Origin: Priapulus caudatus | Taxonomy: Eukaryota > Priapulida > Priapulimorpha > Priapulimorphida > Priapulidae | Length of the DNA: 64,000 nt | NCBI RefSeq assembly: GCF_000485595.1 | Contig: NW_014577195.1 | Location: 238,413 to 302,412 of the forward strand | Direction of reading: 5' to 3' | Shown: in pieces, positions 1 to 13,197 of the stretch | Numbering within the stretch: the stretch's first letter is position 1 | Layout of the letters: each line of letters opens with the position of its first letter | Position numbers and translations under genes: made by a program | The notes under the pieces: generated by a model | What the model saw: the letters and a program-made list of their open reading frames with translations, nothing else | Told to the model about the DNA's origin: nothing | Database searches by the model: none

Positions 1-156
1 AGCTTGAACGAGTAATATCTTTTGCGCAAGAGTTTAGCCTTTCCAATCGCGTCATCTGTAAACGTATAATGAAGCTTATAGCGCACCAGGAGGAAATCGT
101 CGTTAATGCCTCACAATACCCGTTGTATCAAAGTTGGATGGAGTGGAGTGGTAGTG

Positions 157-312
157 GATGGATGGATGGATGGATGGATGGATGGATGGATGGATGGATG
201 GATGGATGGATGGATGGATGGATGGATGGATGGATGGATGGATGGATGGATGGATGGATGGATGGATGGATGGATGGATGGATGGATGGGTGGGTGGGTG
301 GATGGATGGATA
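157..312. repeat. (GGAT)n microsatellite
   Basis: About 35 near-perfect GGAT units, with a short GGGT variant block near 288-300. It continues into degenerate GATA/AAAT repeats up to about 375. All reading frames through it are repeat-encoded (MDGW or SIHP repeats), not genes. Confidence 0.97.
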
Positions 313-375
313 GATAGATAGAACAATAAACAAATAAATAAATAAATAGATTGATTGATAGACAGATAGATAAGT

Positions 376-928
376 ATATACGCGAAATAAATAAAGAAAC
401 TGGGTAATAAAATTTGATGGTTACTAAATAACGGGAGTGATAATTCGTCCCGCCTTTTTAAACACAAGTGTCTTATCACAAAGCGAGGAAACGTGCTATT
501 AGTGCTTAAAAGATTGCCTATCGAAGGTCAGCATTTGTGTGGGTGCGTGTTTCTTCCATACGCACAACTGTCGTGAAAGCTTACGAGGTCACCACCTTTT
601 AGCTCACGGAACCTAACCGGAACGAGTCGTTTCACTCTCACACAATTCATCATTTCTCTTTTGGACAAGTATACTCTAACTGTAGGTAAAATGTTTGACC
701 CACGGTAAAGGTCCAAGTGTATTCATCGAATTCTTTTTGAGTTCTTTTTATTTAACCATGAGCAGTCTTAGACTCCATATAGCTAGTGTCTCGTTTTAAA
801 GGGATCTTTGTGCGACGTTTCGAAAACAATCTGGGGCAAAATGATTAAAAAGATCGATAGCGGAATCATCGATATATCTTTCCAAATATGGAACGCTAGC
901 GCGTCTAGTGGAAATCGTTGGTGCTCAC
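376..928. other. No recognised feature (downstream intron of BTB gene)
   Basis: I see no further BTB exon on the minus strand here. The next exon of the BTB gene must therefore lie left of the window or be too short to recognise. No repeat is obvious. Confidence 0.5.
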
Positions 929-1466
929 CCGTAGACGTGGATTGGTCCAATCGGAGCTAAGCATTCGCTCGAACACTTCGCTAGCCCGGACTAGGATGAG
1001 TTTGTGCGCGTTAAACCGCATCTCTCCCACCTTCAACAACACGTCGCTCAGCAACGGATTGTCGTAAAACTTTGCCTGCTCCGAGAGCGCCTGCACAGAA
1101 ATGTTTGGTAAATAGGTTGCATCGGTATCAGTCCTCTACGTGCGGGTACATTATCACATCAGGAGACATACATGTTTACCATAGCTTCGTGATGTGATAT
1201 TTGTGCTCCTAAGAATTGCATAAATACGATGCCATCATACTTTCTCAACTATAACTTTGTCATAAATTCCTATTTCTTACGGATCTCTCGTTGCCGAAGC
1301 AGTCCATGCCTTCAGGACTGAGTATAGGGGGAGGTGGCGATGATATCGGGGGTTTTATGTGGAGTGAGTGAATGGGCGACAAACGAGCCTCCTCCTCATC
1401 CTGCCCGCCCGCAACGCCATCCTGCTGGTTAGCCTGCACGGGTGCTCCCGCCATCGGTTCAAAGGC
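929..1466 (-). CDS. BTB/POZ domain protein, two internal exons (partial)
   Basis: There are two consecutive minus-strand exons, 1466-1281 and 1090-929. Both keep phase 0 and have good splice sites: TTGCAG before the first, GTAAGA after it, GTGCAG before the second and GTGAGC at its end. The first exon encodes a low-complexity stretch rich in Q, E and P. The second encodes the start of a BTB/POZ fold: a helix, then LSDVLLKVG, FNAHKLILVRASEVF and ERMLSSDW. The SDV...G and AHK.L hallmarks are the beta1-beta2-alphaA part of the family. BTB domains dimerise and often recruit cullin-3 or transcriptional partners, but the C-terminal partner domain that would define the subfamily is outside the window. 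The protein start is not seen. It resembles BTBD17-like or kelch-less BTB proteins, but I cannot assign an orthologue. Confidence 0.75.
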
Positions 1467-2291
1467 CTGCAACGTAAGATATGAAGGAAGATTTCACAAT
1501 ACATTCACGAATATCACACAACATTCGCGTACAGAATTTCTCAGTTTCGTATCGTACGCACGATGAGATTTTCACATTCACATAACAATTATGCACTAAA
1601 TTCCTTAGATTCGTAAAATACGTACGAGGAGATCCACCAATTCATAAAATATTCATGTGCAGAATTCGCCCGCATTCAGGTCTGGATAGACGTTGAGTAC
1701 GCATCCACTGAAATAATTACGTGTCCTGTTTTCACCTGCGGCTTGGCAGGTATTATTTTATTAAAGACTATAGGTGATACCAGTAAGTTTTGTACATTTT
1801 GCACACTCAATCGTGATTGATTTTGCAGACGACGGTAGGTACTACTGTCAATATCTGCTCACACTGTTAATAAGACCTGTATAAAATGATATGTATACGA
1901 CGGAGCCCTCACGTTCTTGGACGTATAATTATTCGGTTAAAGTGTAACCACGTTGCTTCATTCCGACGGGTTTTGGCGCTCATCATAGCCGGGCTTTCCC
2001 CGGGTGGATGAATTTCCCAAGACCTTTATGCTGCCGTTTGTTCCCCATAAGTACTAAATAACTTTGTCTAGCATGCGATGCTGTATTTCAGTGCACACCC
2101 GACGGCGATTTTCATATCAAGTTAATTGCTCGAGGTAGTGGCACATTGCAAATAGGAGAATAGCCAATCCTTTCGACACCTGCCTGGGCGGCAGCTGCTA
2201 GTTTATGACGATGTACTTTCACGTGAACCCAGAGCCAATGTTATCCTTGTGTCAAGTCCAGTAACATAGAATAGGCCTATTAATGCCTAAA
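1467..2291. other. No recognised gene or repeat
   Basis: This is probably intron or 5' flank of the BTB gene. Short open frames show no family signature and no consistent splice context. Confidence 0.4.
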
Positions 2292-2370
2292 AAGCCTAGC
2301 GCACACACCCGAGCAAAACACCCTAAACGTGGAGCAAAACGTGTTTCGCTCGGGTGTGTGCGCTAGGCTT
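2292..2370. repeat. Foldback (hairpin) element, about 30 bp arms
   Basis: The left arm (2292-2321, starting AAGCCTAGCGCACACACCCG) is the reverse complement of the right arm (2341-2370) with one or two mismatches. The loop is about 19 bp. Such near-perfect arms suggest a recent short palindromic insertion. Confidence 0.85.
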
Positions 2371-2416
2371 TACACGTATAGAGCGGGAAGTTATATCACG
2401 CGTTGTTGTACATTAT

Positions 2417-2419
<3 letters not shown>

Positions 2420-2456
<37 letters not shown>

Positions 2457-2494
2457 AGAGAAAAAGAGTGGGGAGAAAGAGAGAGAGGGGAGGG

Positions 2495-2526
<32 letters not shown>

Positions 2527-2542
2527 ACGAGAGAGAGTGTGT

Positions 2543-2574
<32 letters not shown>

Positions 2575-2605
2575 AAAAGCGATAGAGAGTGTGTGAGAGA
2601 GAAAT
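2420..2605. repeat. (TA)n followed by (GA)n microsatellites
   Basis: A pure TA run at about 2420-2453 is followed by a purine-only GA/GAAA tract interrupted by two GAGTGTGTGAGAGAGA blocks (2535-2605). Open frames here only translate the repeat. Confidence 0.95.
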
Positions 2606-5300
2606 ATGTTCAGGAAAATCCGACAGGTCATGGGTATCTGTCAGGGACAATGTGTCACGTCTTAGGAATACCCATCTGTTCAGCGCGTGGGTCCGACAAC
2701 AATGAACAAAGGGCTGACAGGAAACGATTTGAAATCCCTCTCGCAACTACTGCAAATAATAGGTAACCAGGCGATTCTGGCACAGAGCCATGCATGAACA
2801 AAGAAAAATGACGGGCTGCGCGCAGAAAAGGTGGTTATAGCATGGTGGCCCGGGTGCATGCATGGGCTACAGTTGCTCATGGAAAACACCCGTATTTAAC
2901 ACACACGCACACGCCTAAACCTCGGACTACGCAACTCATATTGTTTCACATCCGCTATGTAAAAATCCATAACTGGACGCGTTTGTAAAGCTGATTACAA
3001 TTAAACCTAATGCTTGCATCGACATTTTCAATTCATACAAGTCCCACTGCTGCAGGGCTGCCTACTTATAAGGAATATTATCATAAACAGAGCATTAGCA
3101 TTATGTATTGTTCGTCTAAGTAGGGGACCCACTCCCCTACTCAGCAGACTGTGTGACACTGTTTTTTTTAATAACAGAGCTTGGAAATATATAAAAACGA
3201 CATTGCTATAATTGCTCATAATATGTCCCCCACTAAACGCGGTTTTTGGCACACATACCAGCTGGAAATAGCTAGTATATATGCATTAGGACACATTTTT
3301 TGCTCATTTCATCGTCATTCTCAGTAAGGCAATGCCCGTGTTACATGCAAACGTTAAACTATGTCTCGAAGTCTCTACGACTATATGTCGATTTACCCGT
3401 ACTGACATTTATCGCTCGAACACCTACTATATGCGCTATATATTTCTAATAGATGGACGCCATAGAACGTGGCCTGCTGCAGCGGCTGCCGCATCTGCTC
3501 GATTTTGAGGATTTGGGTACTTTGATGAGGGCGCATTCATCAGTTCCGCTTCACAGCTAGTCGGGTTCACAAAAGGGCATAAGGCAACCATATAAACGCA
3601 GACGTCGCAGAGTTTCACAAAACAGCTTTGTTAGCGTACCTCTAGCGCGTAGCTAGATCACCTATATGTGATCTAAACTATTATCAGACTCATCAAACCA
3701 TCATTATAATAATATATATATATTATTATATATCAGACTATGGTGTAGGTTTTAGAGTAACTGCCGTGTGTTATATGATACTCGGGGAGCACTGAACCAA
3801 TAAGCAATAATGGTAATCAAATGCTAGCTAAATATGTTTAATAACTCCAACCTACATTGTACGCATGCGTATGTTATATAGGGCCTATACGTTATATATT
3901 CGCTAAATCTATCGACATATAGCGCGGGTAAGCAAAATACCCATGTAGATAGCAAAAACGATTTGATGCCACTTGCATTTTGGGCTTTAAATATAATAAT
4001 GGTGTATAGTTTCTGAAACGTTGATTAATATAATAGAACCATAAGAGATAAAGTGACTATACTAGTGAGCGGGCTCACGCAGCTGTCTCACGGATATGAC
4101 GACGACTATGAAAATGCGCGTAACATACCCACTTATTACGTATGTTCTTATCACGTACTTGTTTAGAATACCTACGTGTTAAATACAGACATTATTAACA
4201 AAGTTAGCTAAGTAAATTTTATAGAGTATTTTCTTCTTCGTTTAATATCAGTATTAATTCACACAATTATCACATTTTAATAAAAGACAAACATTATCGT
4301 TGCTCTGCGGTGCGCTAATATAACAGTGCTCTGCTTAGTAAGCTAAGCGGGAATAAGTAATGAGTGACTAATAGACCTGAATTAGAATCTATATCCATGG
4401 TAACACAGAGCCCGCCGTTAGAACAACGACGCACGATTGCGACGCGAAGGCTTTGTGTACCTAGCCTCCAGGTATTAATTATTGTGGTTGCAGCGCGGAC
4501 ACGAGCTATATGGCACGATCGTGCTATTGCGATTAGTGATTACTCGTGTGCGTATGCTAGTGTTACTCGTGATTAGGAAATGAGCACAACTTACCAATAA
4601 CCTATGCAAAACCATGTCTCAGCTGCTGCGGCGGTACGCACGTCTAAATATCCTTCAGTCCAACCGGGAAAACGACGGTCTTTGCTCGCTAACACTATTC
4701 TGCGAGAATCACCCGCGATAAAGAGGTCAAAACCAATATCTAACGTCAGCCGTATCTCGATCTGTAGTCAAACATCAATCACAGTAACGTCGGCGCCGAT
4801 ATATATTTATATATGTGTGTGTGTATATATATTTATATATTGTAACATTAGGGACAGTCTCCTTTGTTCGTACGTGTGCTTTACATACATCAATGCTAAC
4901 TTATTCGCATGACCGTCGTCATGCTGCGGGAAAATCGAACAAAGTTCATGACAGGCACACGAACAGCTGCCGTCACGGTCTGCTTGGAAGAAGTGATCAG
5001 GCGCTTGTGTGTACATCTGTGCTCGGGTGACCGTGACGTCCCGCGGCAATGCTTTACAGTGCCTGCATGCTCGCGAGAGGGGGTTCTGTCGAGTGTAAGG
5101 TCTACGCGGTGGACGCACCGACGTGACGGCATCATTCTGACCACTTCATCACTCTCCTCAAACCTCGCCTCGTTAAAGGGGACACCGAGCCGCAGTGACG
5201 GCTAGATCAGATTGGATTATAGCTGATACCTATATAAGGTGAACTATAGATCGTGGAAGCTCAAGAAATGTGGAAGCTTTCTTCGGCTCCTCTTCCCCCC
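2606..5300. other. Gene-poor stretch with AT palindromes
   Basis: No gene was recognised. An AT-rich palindrome lies near 3703-3732. A 46-codon plus-strand frame at 3453-3593 (MDAIERGLLQRLPHLLDF...) follows an AG and could be an exon, but nothing supports it independently. A TA/TG run sits at 4799-4843. Confidence 0.4.
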
Positions 5301-8300
5301 TATATATATGTTCTCTGTATACATTCTGCACGCTATGTCAATGTAGAAATGCGTGACTCTATTTACTGACGATATGTAAACGAGACGTCACAAAAGAAGT
5401 AGTGATGTAATGCGATCGTCGCCCAACTGAGAATTTCACATATATTCACTCCATTTCTTATTCCTGGTCCCAGGCGGACGGTACGTCTTAAGAAATGTAT
5501 CGCAGCTCAAGGTTGAAAAAATCAGTTTACCTGCATTTTAACTAGTTCTAGAAACGGAGGCGTTTCGAGGCGTAAAATATCACATGAGGTAGCTGGCGCG
5601 ATGCCAAAAGAATGCTTATTTCTGTCGTCACTGCATACGCTATAATAGACGGGTACCTCGAGTAACTACTTCACTGATAGTAACAGTTTCTTTAGCGTTG
5701 TATAGAGGAAGTGATATATAATAATAACGCGTAGGAGCCGTCTATAACACCAAAAGGATTTTTCAAGGTGAATCGGTTTATCATTGGCTCGCGACTTATA
5801 AAAGGGTGGTGACGTATTACTAGGTTATAGTACATAGATTAATGGCGTTTGGCCAAATCACCCCTCATGTAATAGCCTTAGTATGAACCGAAGGCAACCG
5901 TAAAACGAACTTACGCTTGTCTTGCAATGTTGTCTATTAAGTCGACCGTGCTATGGCCCTGTGCCTATCTCGCTGTGACCCCACTGCTCTGTGAACGCTT
6001 GCTCGCCTCTCCGCGAGCAACCAGAAACCCATGATTATAACACTAAGCGATGTAAGCATAGAAATCATATACTAGATAGACATATCTATATAGATTTATC
6101 ATTAAATTTCCATGGATGAACCCCTTAATTTGCCTTCTCTACCCACCCTGCCGTATGAATGCGCTTGGTACTATATAACCAGAGCACAAATTTGTTTGCG
6201 TGCTCTTGTGCTATTGGTGCTACCTAACGTAGATGAACCGGTTCGTTGTTACTGACATGCTAATTATTAACCACCGGCATATTTCCTGCTAAAGATAACA
6301 TGCATAATGACCGTTTTAACATAATTTTAATATGAGGCTATATACCGGGTGCTGATCTTATAAAATCGGTGTGCATATTGACTCACAGCGCCTATAGATA
6401 TATGCTCCCCCTCTTTTTGTTGCTATTTAAAGGAATTGAAACGATCACAAAACGAGAAAACTATGGAAGCTCGACTCGACAGCTGTATTGCAAGAAACTG
6501 TCCCATTATGGAAGATTAAATCGATGTCGTTAAACGGTAAGACGTCATGTTACACCAGCGCTGCAATAGAAGCGACAGCTGCCAAAACGCTCGGAGCAAA
6601 ACTAGATCGCCAGCCGCACCTCATACATACATCGCAGCACGACACCCGATGTCCGATCTTGCGAAAAAAACAAAATAGAGAAAAAGAAGCGATGGATACA
6701 TTTTTCGCTGTAAGCCCTGCGGCCCGTATTAAGTTCACTGGCACAGAGAGCCGGAATATATAGCCACGATGCCTATAGGAGTCCATAGCAACATGTGAGA
6801 GCCGAAAAAACACGAACCGCTTTAGACCATACACGGAGAGGGAGCTTAAGTAAATCTTAGAGCAAATCAATGTGGCAACGCGTAAAGGCGTAGCAAGGGG
6901 ATCTAGGTAAACACGCACACGCAATGTTCAAACATGTCGCTTTATACGCAAAAATGCTATGTAAAAGTGAAATCATACATTTGTGTGCTGCTCGTTTTCC
7001 TACCTGTTGAACCGCGTCTATGTGAAGCGATATCAATAGTTAAAATTGCTGAACATTAGTTCACTTCTTTATACTATCAACGTTCATGAAATCTTCAGCA
7101 ATTAATAACACATAAGTGACATAACCGGTATTTCTCTTACCGAGGGCGAGCGTTACGATGTTTATTCGTCATAATTATCATCTCACTTGAAAAGTGATTT
7201 TCCCTTCCTTCTTGTACAATATGCCAAACTGCACACACTATACTAAATTACATGACCACAAATAGGTGTCCCAAGAAATATAGAAAATACATTCAACTTC
7301 TAAAGTCCGTGTGTATCGCTCCGGCATGGAATCTAACCACCCACAGACGATCATATGCGCGCCCGCAGCAGAAGGCTTTTTAAGCCGTTCCATAGTTCAA
7401 CATCCTCATGTAAAGTTCTTTCTGCTGCCGTGACACAGAAATTCGGTAAACCTCACTGGTTTATTGCTTGACTAGCTCTAGCCCCGGTTAAGCTCTGTTA
7501 CTGGTGTCCGCGCACTCGTTGGGAATAAAGATACAAATAGAGGGAACCACCAATAGATAGCTATGCTGTGTAGCCAGCGCATATAAATAAATAAATAAAT
7601 AAATATATATATATATAAATATATATATATATCTATATATATGCCTTGGTGTAGCTAGGCTTCACGGTGTCATAGCAACGTAGTCGTTGTTCTAAACTTA
7701 ACTCTTTATGCTTCACTAATTAAACCCTCCTAAGTTGCGCTATCGCCATGCAGGCACTGAAGTTGAACTAAGATCGGTCCCCTAACAACGCTTCCAAGCT
7801 CCCAACGTTAAATTGCAATTGATTAACGTTAGGTGCAATTGATAGATTCGTTAGCGTCACTTTAACAAAGTGGTGGCTTTTCATGACTAAATAGAGTGAG
7901 ATGTATATGTGATGACTATCGTTGACATGCTACTAAAGAAATGCTAGTATACTCCATATATGAAGGTCAATTAACAGAAATATCATGTCTACGACTGGCT
8001 TTTGAGATTTATTTGCATTCATTATAATTATGTTTTCACAAGCGACTCAACGATTTGTTAACTCATTTTCATTTTGTAGATGATAGAATACGCAATCATT
8101 AAATGCTAAGCATCTAATCAGCCGAGGGGCGACCAATAGTTTGCCTGATTTATCTACACAATAGCAGGCATACACATGTCAATAATATAATCTAAAACGC
8201 TACTGATTACTTCACCTACATCACATAATAATAAATTACATAGACGACCACATTCGATAATTACGAAATTACCATTTAACACGTGTCGTCTACAGCTTCT

Positions 8301-10380
8301 GAATGGAAAACGTACGCGCTGCATTCTTCAAGGTCGACGGTGCCTAATTACTCGGCTTATCCTTGCGTATCGGCAAACTGTTTCTCTCTTATCCCCAAGG
8401 AGAGCAATATTTCATTCACTGATCATAAATGACTCACTAACTGGCGTAAGAAATTCTGCATGTTACGACCCTTCATTATGGAGATTAATAAATTGTACAG
8501 GCTGTAGACGCACCCATATGTTTTCCATGCGTTCACTGCTGTACTTGTACTCAGCTGACATTCGATCTAATATTACCATTTAATAAATACACGATGTTAC
8601 GTCTATACAAGTTTATCGATTTCGCCTCTACGAAATGAGTCATCCGACTAGCATGACCCTGCAAACGTATTAGTCATTTCATTTGATTTCTTGCCATCTC
8701 ATTCTGTGGCAAGCAAGTTTCAATCACGGGACTTCCGTTCTCATGGAGCGTCACCGGCCATGATCGATATAGCCCGTCCGTCACATAACAGCTTCTCGGG
8801 CGAGCCAACGGCAAAATCACCACACACTGCCAACGTCAGCACTTTGGGCGTATGTACGTTTTTGATCTCGGGATATTATGTAGCTCCGTCTCTCTTCTCG
8901 ACGATTTCAATACCTCACGCGATACAAAAGCTCTTGAAAGGAAGGTTTTCATTTTGCCTTTTGACGTTTTTGCCCGAATGCGATTATAATGTATTCGCGA
9001 GTTCTACTCTCGTTTATTAGCCTGTAGCACCTCGCAGCAGCCGCGCAGCAGCCGCGCACCTGCCCCTATTTACTCGCTCGTGAGGGCAGACGCCCCGCGC
9101 TCGTGCCCGCCTGCTCCGGCCACAAAGGAGCACTCCATTGTCACGGCCCGTAACAATGCGCGCGGCTGCAGCGGACACCCTCGGCACGGCTCGGCACGTG
9201 TCGGCCCCGTTGTTCATCCCGTGTCGCTCATTACGACCCACGAACGCGTGAATGTCTGCTTTGCATACGCGTGCAGACCTTCGAATGCTGTTATCCGTCG
9301 CTGTGCTAAGCCACAAAACACGAAACGTCGAGAGAAGGACGTCGTTTAATTTATTACAAGCCCCGGGGGGATTGCTTAGTAATGCTTTGATGTCGAAGAT
9401 AGATTATCGTTGTTGTTTAACATGGAGTAAGTACGTTGCGCGCTCACGTAGTATATATACCCTTTCCTGTAACTGGAACATACTGCAGTGAGTTGTGCTG
9501 CCGCTCTGACTCCGACTGTTTCGTCATTACAAGAAATAAATGCGTCGTTTCATTCGCACACAGCTAGAAGTCCTCTGGCGGATGAAACAAGCTGGTGCTT
9601 GTTTTAGCCTATACATAAGTTGAATTACAGTAGCTGCAAATGGTTCAAAGTAGGTCCACGAATAAATGGCATGAATTTATGTGAATTGATACACAGCAGG
9701 ATTAAAAATCTAAATTCGCCAAAACTGTCTTCCAAGTCAGATTAAGAGATTCTTAGGATATTTACATACAGTTACACCAAGGCATCGTGACAGGAGCTGT
9801 AATACGTGATACTCGCAACAGGAAGTTAGCGCTAAAGATGCGTGTTAAATTCTGGGGCTAGCAAATAGCCATTATATACAGACTTGCTAGACGGTCGGTT
9901 GTGTTATACCTGATGGGTTTATTTTTATGTAAACTAAGTCATTAAAGTGTGCGAAATTACTTCACAAATATCTGCTCGACATCATCTCAACCAAACGTCA
10001 GCCCATTAAAAGCTAACTGATATTACATGAGTAGCGACGACGCAGCAACAATGCAGGCAACCCTCCACGACATGCACATGCAGTAGGTAATTACATAGAG
10101 ATATAATAATCTACGTATGTGTGCGCTAGCGAAAGTCTTTCAATTACAATTAAAACCTTAAATCCGTGGCTGCTGCTCGTATGCCAGTAAATGAACACTT
10201 ACCTACACACAATACTTACTGGGGAATGTATAGCAGTCGTAGAGTCGTCTGCCCGCGCCGATTGCTTGCGCCGCTGCTAAACGAGGCTCACAATATTATG
10301 CTGGTTCCGCTTAGTTGAGCAGAGCGTAACAGTTTTATGCTGGTCGCTTGCTCTGGTACTCAATAACCCCTCTTCCCTAC
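5301..10380 (+). repeat. Segmental duplication, copy A
   Basis: From about 5301 (TATATATATGTTCTCTG...) onward the sequence is collinear with 14713-20330 in direct orientation. Shared landmarks include GAGGCGTTTCGAGGCGTAAA (5567), the AAAT/TA run (about 7586 versus 17075) and the GC-rich block at 9030-9310 versus 18545-18830. Differences are mainly single-base insertions and deletions, not substitutions. No long reading frame is conserved between the copies, so no gene is called. The final 0.7 kb (after about 9620) matches much less well because the B copy is noisy there. Confidence 0.9.
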
Positions 10381-10424
10381 GGCTGAATCGCATAACATAA
10401 TAAAATACATGACTAATTCAAAAC

Positions 10425-10716
10425 AAAGGTAACCCGGTAATTACTTGGAAGCCATGCGCATAGATACATGTTCTACGCTATACTAACCCATAACGTTTTC
10501 GCAACGTTTTTGAATGGTTATTTTATGGTTCGGTATGAATGAAACGTTTTTCAAACGTTCGTAAAACGTTTCTAATGAGGTTATATTTATGTTATTTAAA
10601 AACGTTTGCTAAAAACGTTCTATTACGATTAGTTAAACGAACTTACATAATGTTATATTTAAGTTATTGAAAAACGTTTGCCAAAATCGTTTTGTTAATG
10701 GCCCTGTCACACCTTG
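10425..10716 (+). repeat. AACGTTT-rich dispersed repeat, copy 1
   Basis: The motif AACGTTT or AAACGTT occurs about ten times, in both orientations, between conserved ends GGTAACCCGG and AATGGCCCTGTCACAC. A second copy lies at 23838-24196 with the same order of motifs. It is likely a non-autonomous DNA element, or the tail of the large duplication. Confidence 0.8.
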
Positions 10717-10890
10717 ACTATTTAGCCAGCGTATGCCGGACGTATCAAAATTTCTTTAAAACGCTGGCATACGCTGAACTATCGATGTTTTTTTCAATTT
10801 TGGGCGTATACATAGCGTATTCATAACGAGTTGGACGTATACTTAACGTATTAGTAACGTATATAGAACGTTTCGATAACTTATAGATAA
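10717..10890. repeat. ACGTAT/GCGTAT-rich repeat
   Basis: Motifs such as CCAGCGTATGCCGGACGTAT, GGCATACGCTGAAC, GCGTATACATAGCGTATT and AACGTATTAGTAACGTATA recur at short intervals. GCGTATG near 10733 and CATACGC near 10768 form inverted arms. A related degraded piece may be at 60470-60680. Confidence 0.55.
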
Positions 10891-12000
10891 CTTATACCAA
10901 AAGCAAAATAAACCGGGCTGCTTAAAAAATTCAATAAGTGCCATTTGACAAATTTCTTCTTTTTATCTCAATTAAACGTATGATATCTTGGGTAATCATG
11001 GGTTACAAAATCATTTTTGTGCATATTTCATTATAATCAGTATAAGACGTACGATATACTTGTGTACAAAGTCATTTTATTACATGAAAAAAGAAACCAA
11101 CATTTAGTCTAAAATCAACCAAAAATTTAAACTTTCTGTACTTTTGACTTCAATACCGCACAACTACATATATTGCATAAGAAAAGAAAAATAAGTTCGG
11201 CAGCATGCATATTCATAGGCTTACACAAATAACAATTTATCACCAAAGAACCCCACATTAAAAGTATAATAAAACAAAATTACAAAAATGGAAATGGAAA
11301 TAATTATAATTATTGTAGACGCGTTATGCGCACTACCGAAGTAGAAGTTCTGCAAGAGACTATAGAGAGAAGACAAGACAAGAAGTTATGTGCTAGCGTT
11401 TTACTCAACCTCTAATGCGATACATAAATTCTCCCAGTGCACTACTAAACAAAAGAGAGCTTGTACTACAACAGTAACCGTATCACGCACTTACACCTTT
11501 CTCAGCGAGTGGAGCTTTTACAAAAGCTTCTGAGCGGGAGGGGCGTCCCCCACTATTTATACGTCGTGGCTCGGACACACGGCCACACTGGACTTTCACA
11601 CGTGCTGTGGTTAGCACGTGTAATTTATTTGTGTCGGGATCATTTTCCGCTCCTACCGCGAAGGTAGGACGGTGATGCAGTAGCAAGAAAAACCCCAGAG
11701 TGAAATGAACGCAAGTCCTTAGATAGTCTTTATACAACGGATGGTTTTATTCATCGTATACGAATAACATTTACTGCACGTATCTCAAATATAACGTATA
11801 GATATAGATATATATTACGCATGTCACGTTTATGTTACCTCGTTAGGTTATTACACGTTTAACTTAACTCTTAGCTATTCTACGGGTTAATATTGTACCC
11901 CCGGCGCCGCTCCTCGTCTGTCTCTCCCCGTCGTGTGCTCCGCGGCTCGGCGTGAGTTCGTGGGTAGGCAGTGTGTCTCCCTGTCCGGGGTAGGCTATAG
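10891..12000. other. No recognised gene or repeat
   Basis: AT-rich DNA without a credible exon on either strand. Short open frames near 11461-11737 overlap on both strands and show no family match. Confidence 0.4.
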
Positions 12001-12015
12001 CTCCCTTAGTATAAG

Positions 12016-12065
12016 CAGGAGCTAATAATGACAAAATTATGACAAAATTGTCATTATTAGCTCCT
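12016..12065. repeat. Short palindrome of the CARGAG family
   Basis: The left end CAGGAGCTAATAATGACAA and right end TTGTCATTATTAGCTCCTG are perfect reverse complements around a 12 bp AT-rich loop. The outer sequence matches the ends of the palindromes at 24441, 43120, 44222 and 57531 (CARGAG followed by ATAAT). Confidence 0.85.
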
Positions 12066-12146
12066 GGTATAAGGTATACCTTCTCGGGCGTTGTACTGCT
12101 CGTAGGTGGCTCTCCCTCCGACGGTGTGTTTTCGCTCCCACGAGCG

Positions 12147-12213
12147 GGTTCGTTCGTTCGTTCGTTCGTTCGTTCGTTCGTTCGTTCGTTCGTTCGTTCG
12201 TTCGTTCGTTCGT
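12147..12213. repeat. (TTCG)n microsatellite
   Basis: About 17 TTCG units. The open frames RSFVRSFV and NERTNERT are translations of this repeat. Confidence 0.97.
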
Positions 12214-12325
12214 GGCCGTCCATCGCCATCACTTCCCTGGCGTGTGGGATTTGCCCGCTTACAATATATTGTGCATTCTGCGGGCGGCCGGTGAGCACAA
12301 GACGCCTCGATCGCTCCCTCCCTCT
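12214..12325 (+). repeat. Dispersed repeat with ACAATATATTGT core, copy 1
   Basis: The interval holds the 12 bp palindrome ACAATATATTGT, flanked by GTGGGATTTGCCCGCT on the left and GCATTCTGCGGGC on the right. An inverted copy lies at 23440-23575. Both copies carry a TTCG/CGAA microsatellite on one side and a low-complexity tract on the other. Confidence 0.8.
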
Positions 12326-12329
12326 CAGC

Positions 12330-12548
12330 ACGCATGCACACACATGTACGTGCACACGCACGCACTCACGCATGCACGCACGTGTACGTGCACACGCACG
12401 CACGTATACGTGCACACGCACACACGCACGTATACGTGCACACGCACACACGCACGTATACGTGCACACGCACACACGCAGGCACACACGCAGGCACACA
12501 CGCACGCACACACACACGCACGCACATTTACATACACACGCACGCATG
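12330..12548. repeat. CA/CGTG-rich low-complexity tract
   Basis: Alternating purine-pyrimidine repeats (CACACGCACG, CGTATACGTGCACACG). The 227 and 187 aa open frames across it are repeat artefacts. Confidence 0.95.
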
Positions 12549-12604
12549 CATAATAAATCGGTATTAATCGCTGTCGGGTGTTGTCTTGTAGACGCTACAT
12601 AATC

Positions 12605-12652
12605 GCTAACTCGAGTTAACGCTTAACTCGAGTTAGCTTAACTCGAGTTAAG
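12605..12652. repeat. Three phased TTAACTCGAGTTAA palindromes
   Basis: Three copies of (T/C)TAACTCGAGTTA(A/G) occur head to tail about 15-17 bp apart. Each is self-complementary, and the copies can also pair with each other. Confidence 0.9.
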
Positions 12653-12659
12653 GTTCGCC

Positions 12660-13197
12660 GTGTAGACGAGGCTTATGTTCCATGTGATATACAAATATTA
12701 CGTAAAAATCACACAAAATGATCAGTATTTTTGCATGTGATATAAAGTATTAAAGGGATACTTTCCCCTAGAATTTGAGAGTATATGATAGTAGATTCAT
12801 AAATAATAGCACATGCCTACAAATTTCTATAATTACGCGTTCATGTTTGTCATAAAACAACATTGAATTTCAAAATCTTTATTTTTGGGCGCTGACATGA
12901 CACACTCGATCGTGCTGCCACCCTGAAAAAGTTGCGCATTTGACAATTTATTTTGCACGTTACAGACCGAGGGCTAATCACAAAAGTGTAATTATATTTA
13001 TATTTACGTGTGCGTTTTTTTGCTCGCACGTACGCTGCTAGCGCAATGACATGTTATCGTTGGCGATATCAAGCCTAAAATCAATACGTTATTCTCAGTT
13101 TATTACGCTGCCTATTATTACTTTCCCAATAGCCATTGATGTTGCATACACTGCAGTTCACAATACTACAACTATCTTAAAATGTAAATGACTATAT
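12660..13197. other. No recognised gene or repeat
   Basis: AT-rich spacer. Nothing recognised on either strand. Confidence 0.4.

Noticed and set aside
69-479. Open frames of MDGW, SIHP and similar repeats
   Set aside because: They translate the (GGAT)n array in every frame. No splice or start context.
2396-2746. 116 aa frame with YIYI and LSLSL repeats
   Set aside because: Encoded by the (TA)n and (GA)n microsatellites.
5301-10380. Duplicated gene in copies A and B
   Set aside because: No frame stays open in both copies. The apparent frames shift at each indel.
11864-12602. Frames of up to 227 aa on both strands
   Set aside because: They cross the TTCG and CA-rich microsatellites and consist of RSFV, NERT and HTRT repeats.
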